From CAZTCJ01 sp964612085 (GTDB lineage: Bacteria; Pseudomonadota; Alphaproteobacteria; JAJFIK01), in the NCBI GenBank assembly GCA_964612085.1, contig CAZTCJ010000024.1, positions 1 through 44,905 on the forward strand: DNA of 44,905 bases, read 5' to 3'. The position numbers and the translations under genes are program-made. The notes below the pieces were generated by a model. The model saw nothing but the letters and a program-made list of their open reading frames with translations. It was not told the origin of the DNA and did not search any database. Shown here piece by piece: positions 8,662 through 18,300 of the stretch (positions are counted from its first letter, which is position 1; each line of letters opens with the position of its first letter).

Positions 8662-8715
8662 AAAATCGGACAGCACATCTTGCATAAAGTTGACGACGGG
8701 TGCTAACTGTCGCCT

Positions 8716-9405
8716 ATGAGCGACGTAATCCGAATCGCACCCTCCATTCTGTCTGCCGACTTCGCCCGGCTGGGTGAGGACGTGCGCGCGCTCGCCGAGG
8801 CCGGAGCCGACTATATCCATGTGGATGTGATGGACGGGCATTTCGTGCCCAACCTCACCATCGGCCCGGCGGTGATCAAGGCCTTGCGCCCTCACACCGA
8901 CCTGCCCTTCGACGTGCATCTGATGATCGCGCCGGTGGATCCGCTGCTTGATGCCTTCATCGATGCGGGCGCCGACATCATCACGGTCCATCCGGAAGCA
9001 GGCCCCCATCTCCACCGCACGCTCCAGCGCATCAAGGCGGCGGGCAAGCGCGCGGGCGTGGCGCTCAACCCGGCGACCCCTGTGGAAGCCGTGGACCATG
9101 TCCTCGACAGCGTGGATTTGATCCTGGTCATGAGCGTCAATCCGGGGTTCGGCGGCCAGAGCTTCATCGACAGCCAATTGGCCAAGATCGAAACCTTGCG
9201 CAAGCGGATCGACAAGGCGGGCCTCACCATCGAGCTGGAAGTGGACGGCGGCATCAACGCGGAGACCGCGCCCAAAGCAATTTCGGCGGGCGCCCGCGTG
9301 CTGGTCGCGGGCACCGCCACCTTCAAGGATGGACCGTCCGCCTACGGCCAGAACATGGACCGGCTGCGGGGCGCGTCCGCAAAACCCAAAGCGAAAGGGG
9401 GCTGA
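8716..9405 (+). CDS. rpe: Ribulose-phosphate 3-epimerase
   Basis: 229 residues of TIM-barrel epimerase. Signatures are APSILSADFARLGE at the start, the metal/catalytic segment HVDVMDGHFVPN near 36-47, HLMI near 73, the loop MSVNPGFGGQ and the VDGGIN phosphate-binding region near 176. It interconverts ribulose-5-phosphate and xylulose-5-phosphate in the pentose-phosphate or Calvin pathway. The heparinase-like gene begins one base after its TGA, indicating an operon. A TTGACG sequence lies about 20 bases before the start, but I cannot pair it with a good -10 element. Confidence 0.95.
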   Translation: MSDVIRIAPSILSADFARLGEDVRALAEAGADYIHVDVMDGHFVPNLTIGPAVIKALRPHTDLPFDVHLMIAPVDPLLDAFIDAGADIITVHPEAGPHLHRTLQRIKAAGKRAGVALNPATPVEAVDHVLDSVDLILVMSVNPGFGGQSFIDSQLAKIETLRKRIDKAGLTIELEVDGGINAETAPKAISAGARVLVAGTATFKDGPSAYGQNMDRLRGASAKPKAKGG

Positions 9406-9406
9406 G

Positions 9407-11317
9407 ATGGCGGTCGCTCCTTTCATGCGCGGCATCACCGACGTGGCCTGGCGGCGGCTCGTCCGGACGTCCCATACCCTGTCCGCCCGCGCCATGCTGT
9501 CCTGGAGCGACCTGATCGGCGCCAACGGTCCCCTGCCCGACCGGATCCTGGCGGACCTGCCTTTGCTGACGGAAGCCGATCCGGAAACCGCGCGGGATCT
9601 GCGCCGGGGCTTTTATACCCTTGCCGGCGAAAAGATCGTCATGGAGGGCGGCACCGCCCCCTGGCTCGCCACGCCGCCCAGCGACGAGTGGGCGGAAGAA
9701 CTGCACGGCTTCGGCTGGATCGCCCATTTCAACGCCCTTGAGGATGACGAAGCGCAGGCCCATATCCGTTGGCTGATCACCGGCTGGCTGAACGCCCATG
9801 GGCGCTGGAACGAGACCGCCTGGCGTCCCCATGTCACGGCCCACCGCCTGATGGCCTGGATGACCCATGGCAAGCTGATTTTTCAGGGTGCGGATCTGGT
9901 CTGGCGCTCCACGACCATGCGCTCGATCGCCCGTCAGGCGCACCATCTCTATCGCACGGCGGCCCATGCGCCGGAAGGCGAAGAGCGGCTTGCCGCCGCC
10001 ATCGGCCTGGCGGTCAGCGGCCTCGGCCTGCCCAATGGCGACAAGCGCCGCAAGCGCGGCCTCGCTTTGACCGTGGAAGAACTGAACAAGCAGATCCTGC
10101 CGGACGGCGGCCATGTGAGCCGCAGCCCGCGCAGCCAACTCCGCCTGCTGAGCAATCTGATCCGCCTGAAGGCCGCCGCCGATGCCCGGCGCAGCCCTCT
10201 GCCCGAACCCATTCACCGGGCGCTCGACCGGATCATCCCCATGGTGCGGTTCTTCCGCCATGGCGACGGGCGGCTGGCGCATTTCAACGGTACGCCGGAT
10301 CTGCCGCCGGGCCTTGTGGACACGGTGCTGGCGCTCGACGAGACCCATGGCCAGCCCTTGCTGCGCGCCAATCAGTCCGGTTTCCAGCGGGTGGCGCGCG
10401 GCCGCTCCCTCATCATCATGGACACCGGCCCCGCGCCGGAAGGCATTCTGGGGACGGAAAGCCATGCCGGCTGCCTGTCCTTCGAGTTGAGCAGCGGGCC
10501 GCACCGGATCTTCGTGAATTGCGGCGCCACGGACAATCACGGGTCCCAGTGGCACGACGCCTTGCGTTCGACGGCGGCCCATTCGACCGTCACGGTGGAC
10601 GACACGTCGAGTTGCGCCTTTTTATCCGGCGCCAGATCGTCCCTGTTCGGCGACGGGCGGGTGCTGAGCGGCCCGGAATTCGTCAAGCGCGAACGCAAGG
10701 AAGGTGAAGACGGCACCGTCGTTGAAGCAAGTCATGACGGCTACGCCAACCGCTTCGGCCTGATCCACCGGCGCACGCTCTACATGAACGCCCGGGGCGA
10801 TGACATCAGGGGCGAAGACACGCTGGTGCCGGACAATACGCGCTCGTCCCGCAGGAACAAGCCGCGCCGGTTCGCCGCCCGGTTTCATCTGCACCCGGAT
10901 ATCCGCGCATCCCTGGCCTGGGACAAAGCCAGCATGCTGATCATTCTGCCCAATGGGGACAGTTGGCAGTTCCTGGCGCGCGGCGGCGTGCTGCGTCTGG
11001 AAGACAGCGCCTATATGGATCACCGGGATACCGTCCGCCAGACCCGGCAGATCGTCATCGAAGGCTCGGTGACGGACGAAGCGGTCATTCTGAAATGGGC
11101 GCTGAAACGCATGAGCAAGCCCATGGCACGCGAGATTTCCGCCGCCCGCTCCGCCGCGCAAGAAAGCCCGGCGCAACCGGCTGTTGAGACGGACGAGCCC
11201 GCGCCCGCTCAAGCGGACATCAAGGCATCGCCGGCCGAACCGGCCCAAGCGAAGACCGAGGCCCAAAAGCCCGCCGATCCCACAAAGGTCAATCCGGAAG
11301 ATGTGCTGACGGGATGA
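9407..11317 (+). CDS. Heparinase II/III-like protein of the rsmB-purH neighbourhood
   Basis: 636 residues. The N-terminal half is alpha-helical (toroid-like) and the second half matches the heparinase II/III C-terminal beta-sandwich (phrases SHAGCLSFELSSG, NCGATDNHG, STAAHSTVTVDD, and RTLYMNARGDDIRGED). A polysaccharide lyase activity is plausible, but genes of this subfamily sit beside purH in Alphaproteobacteria without a demonstrated substrate, and no signal peptide is visible. The last about 55 residues are a low-complexity Pro/Ala/Glu/Lys tail, probably disordered and unusual for the family. It starts one base after rpe, so the two are probably cotranslated. Confidence 0.85.
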   Translation: MAVAPFMRGITDVAWRRLVRTSHTLSARAMLSWSDLIGANGPLPDRILADLPLLTEADPETARDLRRGFYTLAGEKIVMEGGTAPWLATPPSDEWAEELHGFGWIAHFNALEDDEAQAHIRWLITGWLNAHGRWNETAWRPHVTAHRLMAWMTHGKLIFQGADLVWRSTTMRSIARQAHHLYRTAAHAPEGEERLAAAIGLAVSGLGLPNGDKRRKRGLALTVEELNKQILPDGGHVSRSPRSQLRLLSNLIRLKAAADARRSPLPEPIHRALDRIIPMVRFFRHGDGRLAHFNGTPDLPPGLVDTVLALDETHGQPLLRANQSGFQRVARGRSLIIMDTGPAPEGILGTESHAGCLSFELSSGPHRIFVNCGATDNHGSQWHDALRSTAAHSTVTVDDTSSCAFLSGARSSLFGDGRVLSGPEFVKRERKEGEDGTVVEASHDGYANRFGLIHRRTLYMNARGDDIRGEDTLVPDNTRSSRRNKPRRFAARFHLHPDIRASLAWDKASMLIILPNGDSWQFLARGGVLRLEDSAYMDHRDTVRQTRQIVIEGSVTDEAVILKWALKRMSKPMAREISAARSAAQESPAQPAVETDEPAPAQADIKASPAEPAQAKTEAQKPADPTKVNPEDVLTG

Positions 11318-11332
11318 GACTTCCGGTGGGAC

Positions 11333-11358
11333 CGGGAGCATGCTAGCACTGGCTCCCG
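11333..11358 (+). promoter_or_regulatory. Inverted repeat in the purH leader
   Basis: CGGGAGC (11333-11339) is repeated inverted as GCTCCCG (11352-11358) around a 12-base loop, between the heparinase-like stop and the purH start. It lacks a T-run. It could weaken read-through from the upstream genes or structure the purH leader; no known purine riboswitch is recognisable. Confidence 0.3.
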
Positions 11359-11384
11359 TCTCCGATTGCTTGGGAGTCTCCTCC

Positions 11385-12971
11385 ATGCCGACAGCCCCCA
11401 TCCGCCGCGCCCTTCTTTCCGTCTCGGACAAGACCGGCCTGGCCGCCTTCGCCAATGCCCTGGCGGATCGCGGCATCGCGCTCATCTCCACCGGCGGCTC
11501 CGCCAAAATGCTGCGCGAGGCGGGGCTGATCGTCGAGGACATCGCCAGCGTCACCGGCATGCCGGAAATGCTGGACGGCCGGGTCAAGACCCTGCACCCC
11601 AAGGTTCATGGCGCCTTGCTCGGCAAACGCGATCAGGCGGAGCACAGACAAACCATGGCGGATCACGGCATCGAGGCGATCGATCTCGTGGTGGTCAATC
11701 TCTATCCGTTCGAGGAAACCGTCGCCCAAGGCGCGGATTGGGACGCGTGCATCGAAAATATCGATATCGGCGGCCCGGCCATGATCCGCTCCGCCGCTAA
11801 GAACCATGCCCATGTGACGGTTGTCGTGGATCCGCAGGATTACGGCCGCGTGCTCGACGACATGGCCGCGAACAACGGCGCGACGACCCCGGCGCTTCGC
11901 AAGGGCCTGACGGCCAAGGCCTATGCCCGGACCGCCGCTTACGATGCCGCCATTTCCAACTGGTTCGCGTCCGAACTGAAAACGGACGCACCGGACTATC
12001 GGGTGATCGGCGGACGGATCAAACAGACCCTGCGCTATGGCGAGAACCCGCACCAGCAGGCCGCCGTCTATGCCACCGGCGAGGCGCGCCCCGGCGTTCT
12101 CACCGCCCGTCAGCTCCAGGGCAAGGAGTTGAGCTACAACAATCTGAACGACACGGATGCGGCCTTCGAGCTGGTCTGCGAGTTCGCGCCCGAAGACGGG
12201 CCCGCCGTCGCCATCATCAAGCACGCCAACCCATGTGGCGTGGCGCAAGCGCCGAGCGCGGCGGATGCCTACCGCCGGGCGCTTGCCTGCGATCCGGTCA
12301 GCGCCTTTGGCGGCATCATCGCGCTCAACACCAAACTCGATGGGGAGACGGCGGAAGAAATCGCCAAGATCTTCACCGAAGTGATCATCGCGCCGGATGC
12401 GGACGAGGACGCCCTGTCCATTCTGGCCGCAAAGAAGAACCTCCGCCTGCTGTTGACCGGCGGCCTGGCCGACCCGGACGCGCAAGGCATCACGGCGCGC
12501 AGCGTCTCCGGCGGCCTGCTGGTCCAGACCCGGGACAATGGCCGGATCACCCGAGACGATCTGAAGGTCGTGACCAAGAAAGCGCCGACGGACGATCAGC
12601 TCACCGATCTGCTGTTCGCCTTCCGGGTCGCCAAGCATGTCAAGTCGAATGCGATCGTCTACGCCAAGGACCGGGCAACGGCGGGGATCGGCGCAGGCCA
12701 GATGAGCCGGCTCGATTCCTCGCGCATCGCCGCCCGTAAAGCCCGGGACGCGGCGGAGGCCGCAGGCCTTGAGACGCCTCTGACCCAAGGCTCCGCCGTT
12801 GCGTCCGATGCCTTTTTCCCCTTCCCCGACGGCATGCTGGCCGCGGTTGAGGCCGGCGCCACCTCAGTGATCCAGCCCGGCGGCTCCATGCGCGACGACG
12901 ACGTGATCGCGGCGGCCGACGAGGCGGGCATCGCCATGGTCCTGACCGGCATGCGGCATTTCCGGCACTAA
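11385..12971 (+). CDS. purH: Bifunctional AICAR transformylase / IMP cyclohydrolase PurH
   Basis: 528 residues, the standard length. The N-terminal MGS-like IMP cyclohydrolase domain (about 1-150) has RALLSVSDKTGL, STGGSAKML and GRVKTLHPKVHGALL. The AICAR transformylase domain follows, with RYGENPHQ, KELSYNN and the catalytic IKHANPCG loop, ending in a region with SDAFFPFPDG and MRHFRH. It carries out the last two steps of IMP synthesis. ATG 11385 is chosen over ATG 11340 because GGGAG precedes it by about 8 bases and homology begins at IRRALLSVSD. Confidence 0.97.
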   Translation: MPTAPIRRALLSVSDKTGLAAFANALADRGIALISTGGSAKMLREAGLIVEDIASVTGMPEMLDGRVKTLHPKVHGALLGKRDQAEHRQTMADHGIEAIDLVVVNLYPFEETVAQGADWDACIENIDIGGPAMIRSAAKNHAHVTVVVDPQDYGRVLDDMAANNGATTPALRKGLTAKAYARTAAYDAAISNWFASELKTDAPDYRVIGGRIKQTLRYGENPHQQAAVYATGEARPGVLTARQLQGKELSYNNLNDTDAAFELVCEFAPEDGPAVAIIKHANPCGVAQAPSAADAYRRALACDPVSAFGGIIALNTKLDGETAEEIAKIFTEVIIAPDADEDALSILAAKKNLRLLLTGGLADPDAQGITARSVSGGLLVQTRDNGRITRDDLKVVTKKAPTDDQLTDLLFAFRVAKHVKSNAIVYAKDRATAGIGAGQMSRLDSSRIAARKARDAAEAAGLETPLTQGSAVASDAFFPFPDGMLAAVEAGATSVIQPGGSMRDDDVIAAADEAGIAMVLTGMRHFRH

Positions 12972-12982
12972 GGGCAGCGGCC

Positions 12983-13849
12983 ATGACCTTGATCCGATTT
13001 TTGATCCTCGCGACACTGACCATTATCGTCCTTCTGGTGACGACCGTGGTCGTCGCGCTCCACGGCCACACCACCGGCTGGATGATCACGAAACGGCCGA
13101 CGACGGAATGGTTCGACCGGCTTGAACCGCATCTCACCATCGTCCGCCCCGACCGGCCGGGCCCGCATCCGGTCATGCTGATCATTTCCGGCTGCGGCGG
13201 CGTGCGGGAAACCCATCAGGACTGGGCGGATTTCGCGGCGCGGGACGGCTATCTGGCGGTGATCGTCGATTCCATGGCGGCCCGGGGCCTGAGCCGCGAG
13301 CAGTCCCTGGCGCAAGTGTGTTCGGCCCGCCGCCTGTGGGGCCGGGAACGGGCGGGCGACGTGGCCAGCGTGATCGCTCATCTGGACCGGATCGCCGACG
13401 CGGATCCTGCCCGCGTCGTGCTGTTCGGACAGTCCCATGGCGCCTGGTCGATCATGGATCTGCTGGCCATGGATTTCTCCGTCAAAGGACCGACCAATCT
13501 GTGGCCGGTGCCGAGCCCCGCCGTGCAGCAACGGGTCATCGGCGCGATCCTGCTCTATCCCTATTGCGGCTTTTTCTCCTTGTCCGACGACAAGGACTGG
13601 ATGGTCCGTCCACCGACCTATATGGCGCTGGCGGGCAACGACACGGTGGTCTCGCCGCTGGCTTGCCGGAAAGTCGCCGAGCGCATGGCCGGGAACGGCC
13701 TGACCATCGAACTGCGCTATTTCGACGATGCAGGCCACGCCTTCGATGAAACCGGCCTGCCGGCGGACAGCCCGTTCGAGTACCGCGAGGATCTCACGCT
13801 TCAGGTCAAAGCGGATCTGCGCCGCTTTCTCCAGGCCCGCAATCCTTAA
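12983..13849 (+). CDS. Membrane-anchored dienelactone-hydrolase-like alpha/beta hydrolase
   Basis: 288 residues. One N-terminal hydrophobic helix (about 5-27) is a signal anchor or uncleaved signal, so the enzyme probably works in the periplasm. The alpha/beta-hydrolase nucleophile elbow is GQSHGAW, the probable acid is in AGNDTVVSP and the probable base is in DAGHAFDE, a Ser-Asp-His arrangement similar to the dienelactone hydrolase family (PF01738). An oxyanion-type ISGCGGVRE lies near 69-77. Substrate unknown. It starts 11 bp after purH and probably rides on that transcript. It converges with the transporter gene with only 6 bp between stops. Confidence 0.8.
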   Translation: MTLIRFLILATLTIIVLLVTTVVVALHGHTTGWMITKRPTTEWFDRLEPHLTIVRPDRPGPHPVMLIISGCGGVRETHQDWADFAARDGYLAVIVDSMAARGLSREQSLAQVCSARRLWGRERAGDVASVIAHLDRIADADPARVVLFGQSHGAWSIMDLLAMDFSVKGPTNLWPVPSPAVQQRVIGAILLYPYCGFFSLSDDKDWMVRPPTYMALAGNDTVVSPLACRKVAERMAGNGLTIELRYFDDAGHAFDETGLPADSPFEYREDLTLQVKADLRRFLQARNP

Positions 13850-13855
13850 GCGCCG

Positions 13856-15301
13856 TCAGAGCGGCAAGGACGGCACCCGGCGCAACTTGAGCGGCCACAG
13901 GATCAGCAGGCCGGCTAAAATCAGCGTGATGACGACAATGAAGGCCGCCCGTTGCGTCCCCAGCAGGGCCGTTACCACCCCGATGCCGAGCGGGCCGATA
14001 AAAGCCGTCAGCTTGCCGGAAAACGCGAACAGCCCAAAAAACTCCGTCATCTGATCTTTGGGCGCCAAACGCGCCATCAGGCTGCGGCTCGCCGCCTGGG
14101 CGGGACCGCTCGCCAGGCTGGTTATAATGGCGGCCCCCAGATAGACCTGTTCGGCCATGCTGGACAGGAACCGTCCGGACTCCGACGGCGCAACGGGCAC
14201 AAAGAACAGGATGGAGGTTTGGGTGATGGACGCCGCGAGGCTGACCCCCGCCAGAATGATGCACAAGGACAGGAGGACCGTGGCCTTCGAGCCGATCCGG
14301 TCGTCGAGCCGGCCGCCGATCACCGCGCCGACCACCGCCACGCCGATCAGGATCATGCCGTATAACGCCGTTTCCTCCGGCGCCCAGTCGAACGCACCGG
14401 ACGCATAGACCGCACCGAAAATGAAGATGGCGATCAGACCGTCATTATACAGCATACGGCCGATCAGAAAGAGGCCGAGGGGCCGGTAGTCGGGTTTGGG
14501 CAAGATGCGGATCGTCGCGCCCAGCGCATGAAAGCCCTTGCGCGCGGCCTGCAGCAAAGACGCCCCCGTTGACGCCCGGTCCGGCGTCAGCAGGAACAGC
14601 GGCAGGACAAAAAGCGCATACCACAAGGCCGCGAACGGACCGGCGATGCGGTGATGCTCGTGGGACTGCGTATCGAGACCGAAAAACGGCATCACCGAAA
14701 GCCCGTCCAAAGCCTGCGCCCCCGCCCCGGGCAGGGCGAACAGGACCAGCAGCAGGATGATTGCCACCAGCCCGCCCACATAACCGAGGGCAAAGCCGGT
14801 GCCGCTCAACCGCCCCAGACGGGATTTCGGCGCCACATCGCACAGCATGGCATTGTTGACCACGACCGCGAGTTCAAGGCTGACGGAGGCCACGATCATG
14901 CTGATCATCACCAGCATGAAAGTGCCCGCGGACAATCCTGGCACGGCGCACCAGTGCAGCGACACGGCGATGACATAAAACAGGGAACAGGCCAGGAGCC
15001 AGGGTTTGCGCTGGCCCGCCGCATCGGTGATGGCGCCCATCACGGGCGCGGAAAAGGCGGTGAGAAAGCCCGCGACCGCCAGCGCCAGACCCAGCAGCGA
15101 TTGCCCGGCGACCGGATCGCCGACAACCACATTGACAAAGTAAGGGGCGAACAGGAAACCGGCGATGATCGAAAAATAGGGCTGCGCGGCCCAGTCAAAC
15201 AGCGCCCAGGCATATTGGCCCGACGGCGGCGCGGCAGGCAGGCCAAAGCAATTCAGACGGCTGCTGCCGTCGGTCTTGGGAAATGCAGTCGCGTTGACCA
15301 T
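13856..15301 (-). CDS. MFS transporter, UMF1 / Atg22-like family
   Basis: 481 residues with about 12 hydrophobic segments. The opening WALFDWAAQPYFSII followed by a short helix and the GAITDAAGQRKPWL loop between helices 2 and 3 are typical of the UMF1 family (PF11700, vacuole effluxer Atg22-like), which includes the yeast vacuolar amino-acid exporter; the bacterial substrates are not established. It lies 44 bp downstream of the glutamate dehydrogenase on the same strand, so read-through expression is likely. A link to amino-acid export or uptake is attractive but inferred. Confidence 0.85.
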   Translation of the reverse strand: MVNATAFPKTDGSSRLNCFGLPAAPPSGQYAWALFDWAAQPYFSIIAGFLFAPYFVNVVVGDPVAGQSLLGLALAVAGFLTAFSAPVMGAITDAAGQRKPWLLACSLFYVIAVSLHWCAVPGLSAGTFMLVMISMIVASVSLELAVVVNNAMLCDVAPKSRLGRLSGTGFALGYVGGLVAIILLLVLFALPGAGAQALDGLSVMPFFGLDTQSHEHHRIAGPFAALWYALFVLPLFLLTPDRASTGASLLQAARKGFHALGATIRILPKPDYRPLGLFLIGRMLYNDGLIAIFIFGAVYASGAFDWAPEETALYGMILIGVAVVGAVIGGRLDDRIGSKATVLLSLCIILAGVSLAASITQTSILFFVPVAPSESGRFLSSMAEQVYLGAAIITSLASGPAQAASRSLMARLAPKDQMTEFFGLFAFSGKLTAFIGPLGIGVVTALLGTQRAAFIVVITLILAGLLILWPLKLRRVPSLPL

Positions 15302-15345
15302 GCGGGCGCCATGTTGGGGACGTCGGCAGGATAGAATTCAACACG

Positions 15346-18300
15346 TTAGAGTGCACCCGTCATGTTTTCAAGCTGGGACCGCCGGCCGCCGAACCCTGAC
15401 ATTAAGTCACGAATCTGGCTGCCCGCCAGGGACAGCTTGGCGCTGGTCAAGGGTCCGGAGGCTTCCATGTCGTGAATCAGCGCCGTGACCCTGTCGACCT
15501 CACGCTCATTTGTCTGAATCCAGATGTCGGCCGCGTCGTGTCCTGACGGATTGTCATGACCTGCATCGAGCACCTGACCGATGGCCGCTGCGGTGAGATG
15601 CCGCTGCTGGCGGAACAAATCCTCGATGGTCCGTTTGACCGCCAGCCGCTCCCAATGCTCGGTCGAAGACAGTTCGCTGGCATTGGCCCGCAGACGGTCC
15701 AGGCTGAGCGCCGCCCCCACCGCGAAATAGGTGGCCGTGACGTCCTCGGGCGACCAGGTCTGGGCCCGGGCCACGTCGATGATGTCGCAAGCGGAAGCCA
15801 ACGGCTCCAGCAAAGCCACGTCCCGCGCCAGGGCGCCGCTGAGATTGTGCCGCGAGAGCTTTTCCAGCCTCTGCTCAAGCCGCTCGCTCTCGAACGGCGA
15901 CAGGGCCTCCGGCAGATGGTCGCTCAAGCGCTGTATGTCCGGGCGGTAGGTCTCGATCGCCGGCCGCAACCTCAAATCGCCCGGGCGGTAGCGCAGAAAC
16001 CACAAAACCTGACGGCGCAGAAAAGCGATCACCTGTTGATGGGCATCCAATTGCACTTGAGAGCGCACAGTGCCGTCCAGATGATTGATCCGGGTCCGGA
16101 GATCGCGAATGCGGAAAACATCGCGCGAGATCACGTAAGCCCGCGCGATATCCGGCGCCGACATGCCCATGCTTTCCTGGATCCGGTTGACGAAGGTCAG
16201 ACCGCCCGTATTGACCAGGTCGTTGGCAAGCTCCGTCGCGACAATCTCCCGGCGTAGCCTGTGCCCCCGCAGGGCCTCGACGAATTGATCGCCCATCTCC
16301 CTTGGGAAGTAACGGATCAGATCGGCGTCCAGATAAGGATCGTCGGGCGCATCAGTCTCGATGATCGCATCGTAAAGCGCGATCTTGGCATAAGACATGA
16401 GCGTCGCGATTTCAGGCCGGGTCAGGCCCTGGCCGGATTCCTTGAGTTCCAGAAGCCGTTCTTCATCGGGCAGATTTTCGACCGCCCGGTCCAACACGCC
16501 CTGGCGCTCCAGCGCGCGCATGAACCGGCCATGGGCATCGAGATCCTCCGGCGCCGTTGCTTCCGCCACCGACAGGGCCAGGGTCTGTTCGTAATTGTTC
16601 CGCAAAACCAGCGCCGCGACCTCGTCGGTCATATCCTCCAGGATTTGGTTGCGCCGCTCGACGCTCAAGATGCCCGAGCGCACCACTGAATCCAAGGCAA
16701 CCTTGATGTTCACTTCGTGGTCGGAACAATCGACGCCGCCCGCATTGTCGATGAAATCCGTGTTGATCCGCCCGCCCTTGCGGGCATATTCGATCCGCCC
16801 GCGCTGGGTGACGCCCAGATTGGCCCCCTCGCCAATCACTTTCGCACCCACCTCGCGGCCATTGATCCTGATGGCGTCGTTGGAGCGGTCATTAACCTCC
16901 AGATGGGATTCGTCATGGGCTTTCACATAGGCGCCGATGCCGCCGAACCACAACAGATCCACTGGCGCGCGCAGGATCGCCTGGATCAACTGGCTGGGCG
17001 TCACGCTAGTGTCGTCGATATTCAGTACCCGCGCCATTTCCTGGGAAACCGGAATGGACTTGCGCTGACGGCTGAAGACGCCGCCGCCGCTGGAAATCAG
17101 ATCGCGGCTATAGTCGCTCCAGCTCGAGCGGGGCAGCGCGAACATCCGCTTGCGTTCCTGATAGGACAGATCCGGATCCGGATTGGGATCGATGAAGATG
17201 TCCCGGTGATCGAAGGCCGCGATCAGGCGGGTCTTCTCCGACAGCAGCATGCCGTTGCCGAAGACGTCGCCCGACATGTCGCCGACGCCGACAGCGGTAA
17301 AGGGCGTCGTCTGAATATCCCAGTCGAGTTCACGGAAATGGCGGCGCACGGCTTCCCAGGCGCCCCGCGCGGTGATCCCCATGCGCTTGTGGTCGTAGCC
17401 GGTGCGCCCGCCCGACGCAAAGGCATCGCCGAGCCAGAAATCGTAGCCCGCCGCCACGTCATTGGCGATGTCGGAGAAGGTCGCCGTGCCCTTGTCGGCG
17501 GCGACCACGAGATAGGGGTCCGGCTCGTCATAGGCCACCACGCGCTCAGGCGGCACCGGCGCGCCATCGACCAGGTTGTCGGTGATATCGAGCAGGCTGG
17601 AGATAAACATGCGGTAACAGGCGATGGCCTCATCGACGACCGCATCGCGCGAGCTGCCCGGTGGCGGCAATTGCCGTGGCACGAACCCGCCTTTCGCGCC
17701 CACCGGCACGATCACCACATTCTTGACCTGCTGCGCCTTTGTCAGACTCAAAACTTCCGTACGGAAATCTTCCGCCCGGTCCGACCAGCGGATACCGCCC
17801 CGCGCGACCTTGCCGTTGCGCAGATGCACGCCTTCCACACGGGGCGAATAGACGAAGATCTCGTAAAGCGGCTTGGGCTGCGGCAGAGACTGGATCTTCC
17901 GGCTGGCGAATTTGATCGCCAGTTGCGACTTGACCGAACCGTCCGTGGTCACCTGATAGAAATTGGTGCGCTGGGCCGCCATCACCAGATTCGTAAAGCG
18001 CCGGATGATCCGGTCCACGTCAAGGGACTGGACGTCATCGAGCGCCGCATTGATCCGTTCGACGATCTCTTCCTGGCGGGTGCAGCGTTCGTCTTCTGAC
18101 TGACAGATATCCGGGTCGAACCGCCACTGGAAAAGCTGAACCAGCAGCTTGGCGATGGTGCCCTGGTTACACAAGGCATTGATGATGTACTGATCGGAAA
18201 ACGCCAACCCGGTCTGCCGGCGGAAACGCGCCAGGGCCCGCAGCACCATCACATCGCGCCAGTCCATGGCCTCTTCGACCACCAGCCGGTTGAAGCCGTC

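Noticed and set aside
8635..9525. A 296-codon - strand frame over rpe
   Set aside because: Antisense shadow of rpe, which carries all epimerase signatures on the + strand.
16717..18099. A 460-codon + strand frame inside the glutamate dehydrogenase gene
   Set aside because: Same GC-bias effect; the dehydrogenase is continuous and has full catalytic motifs on the other strand.
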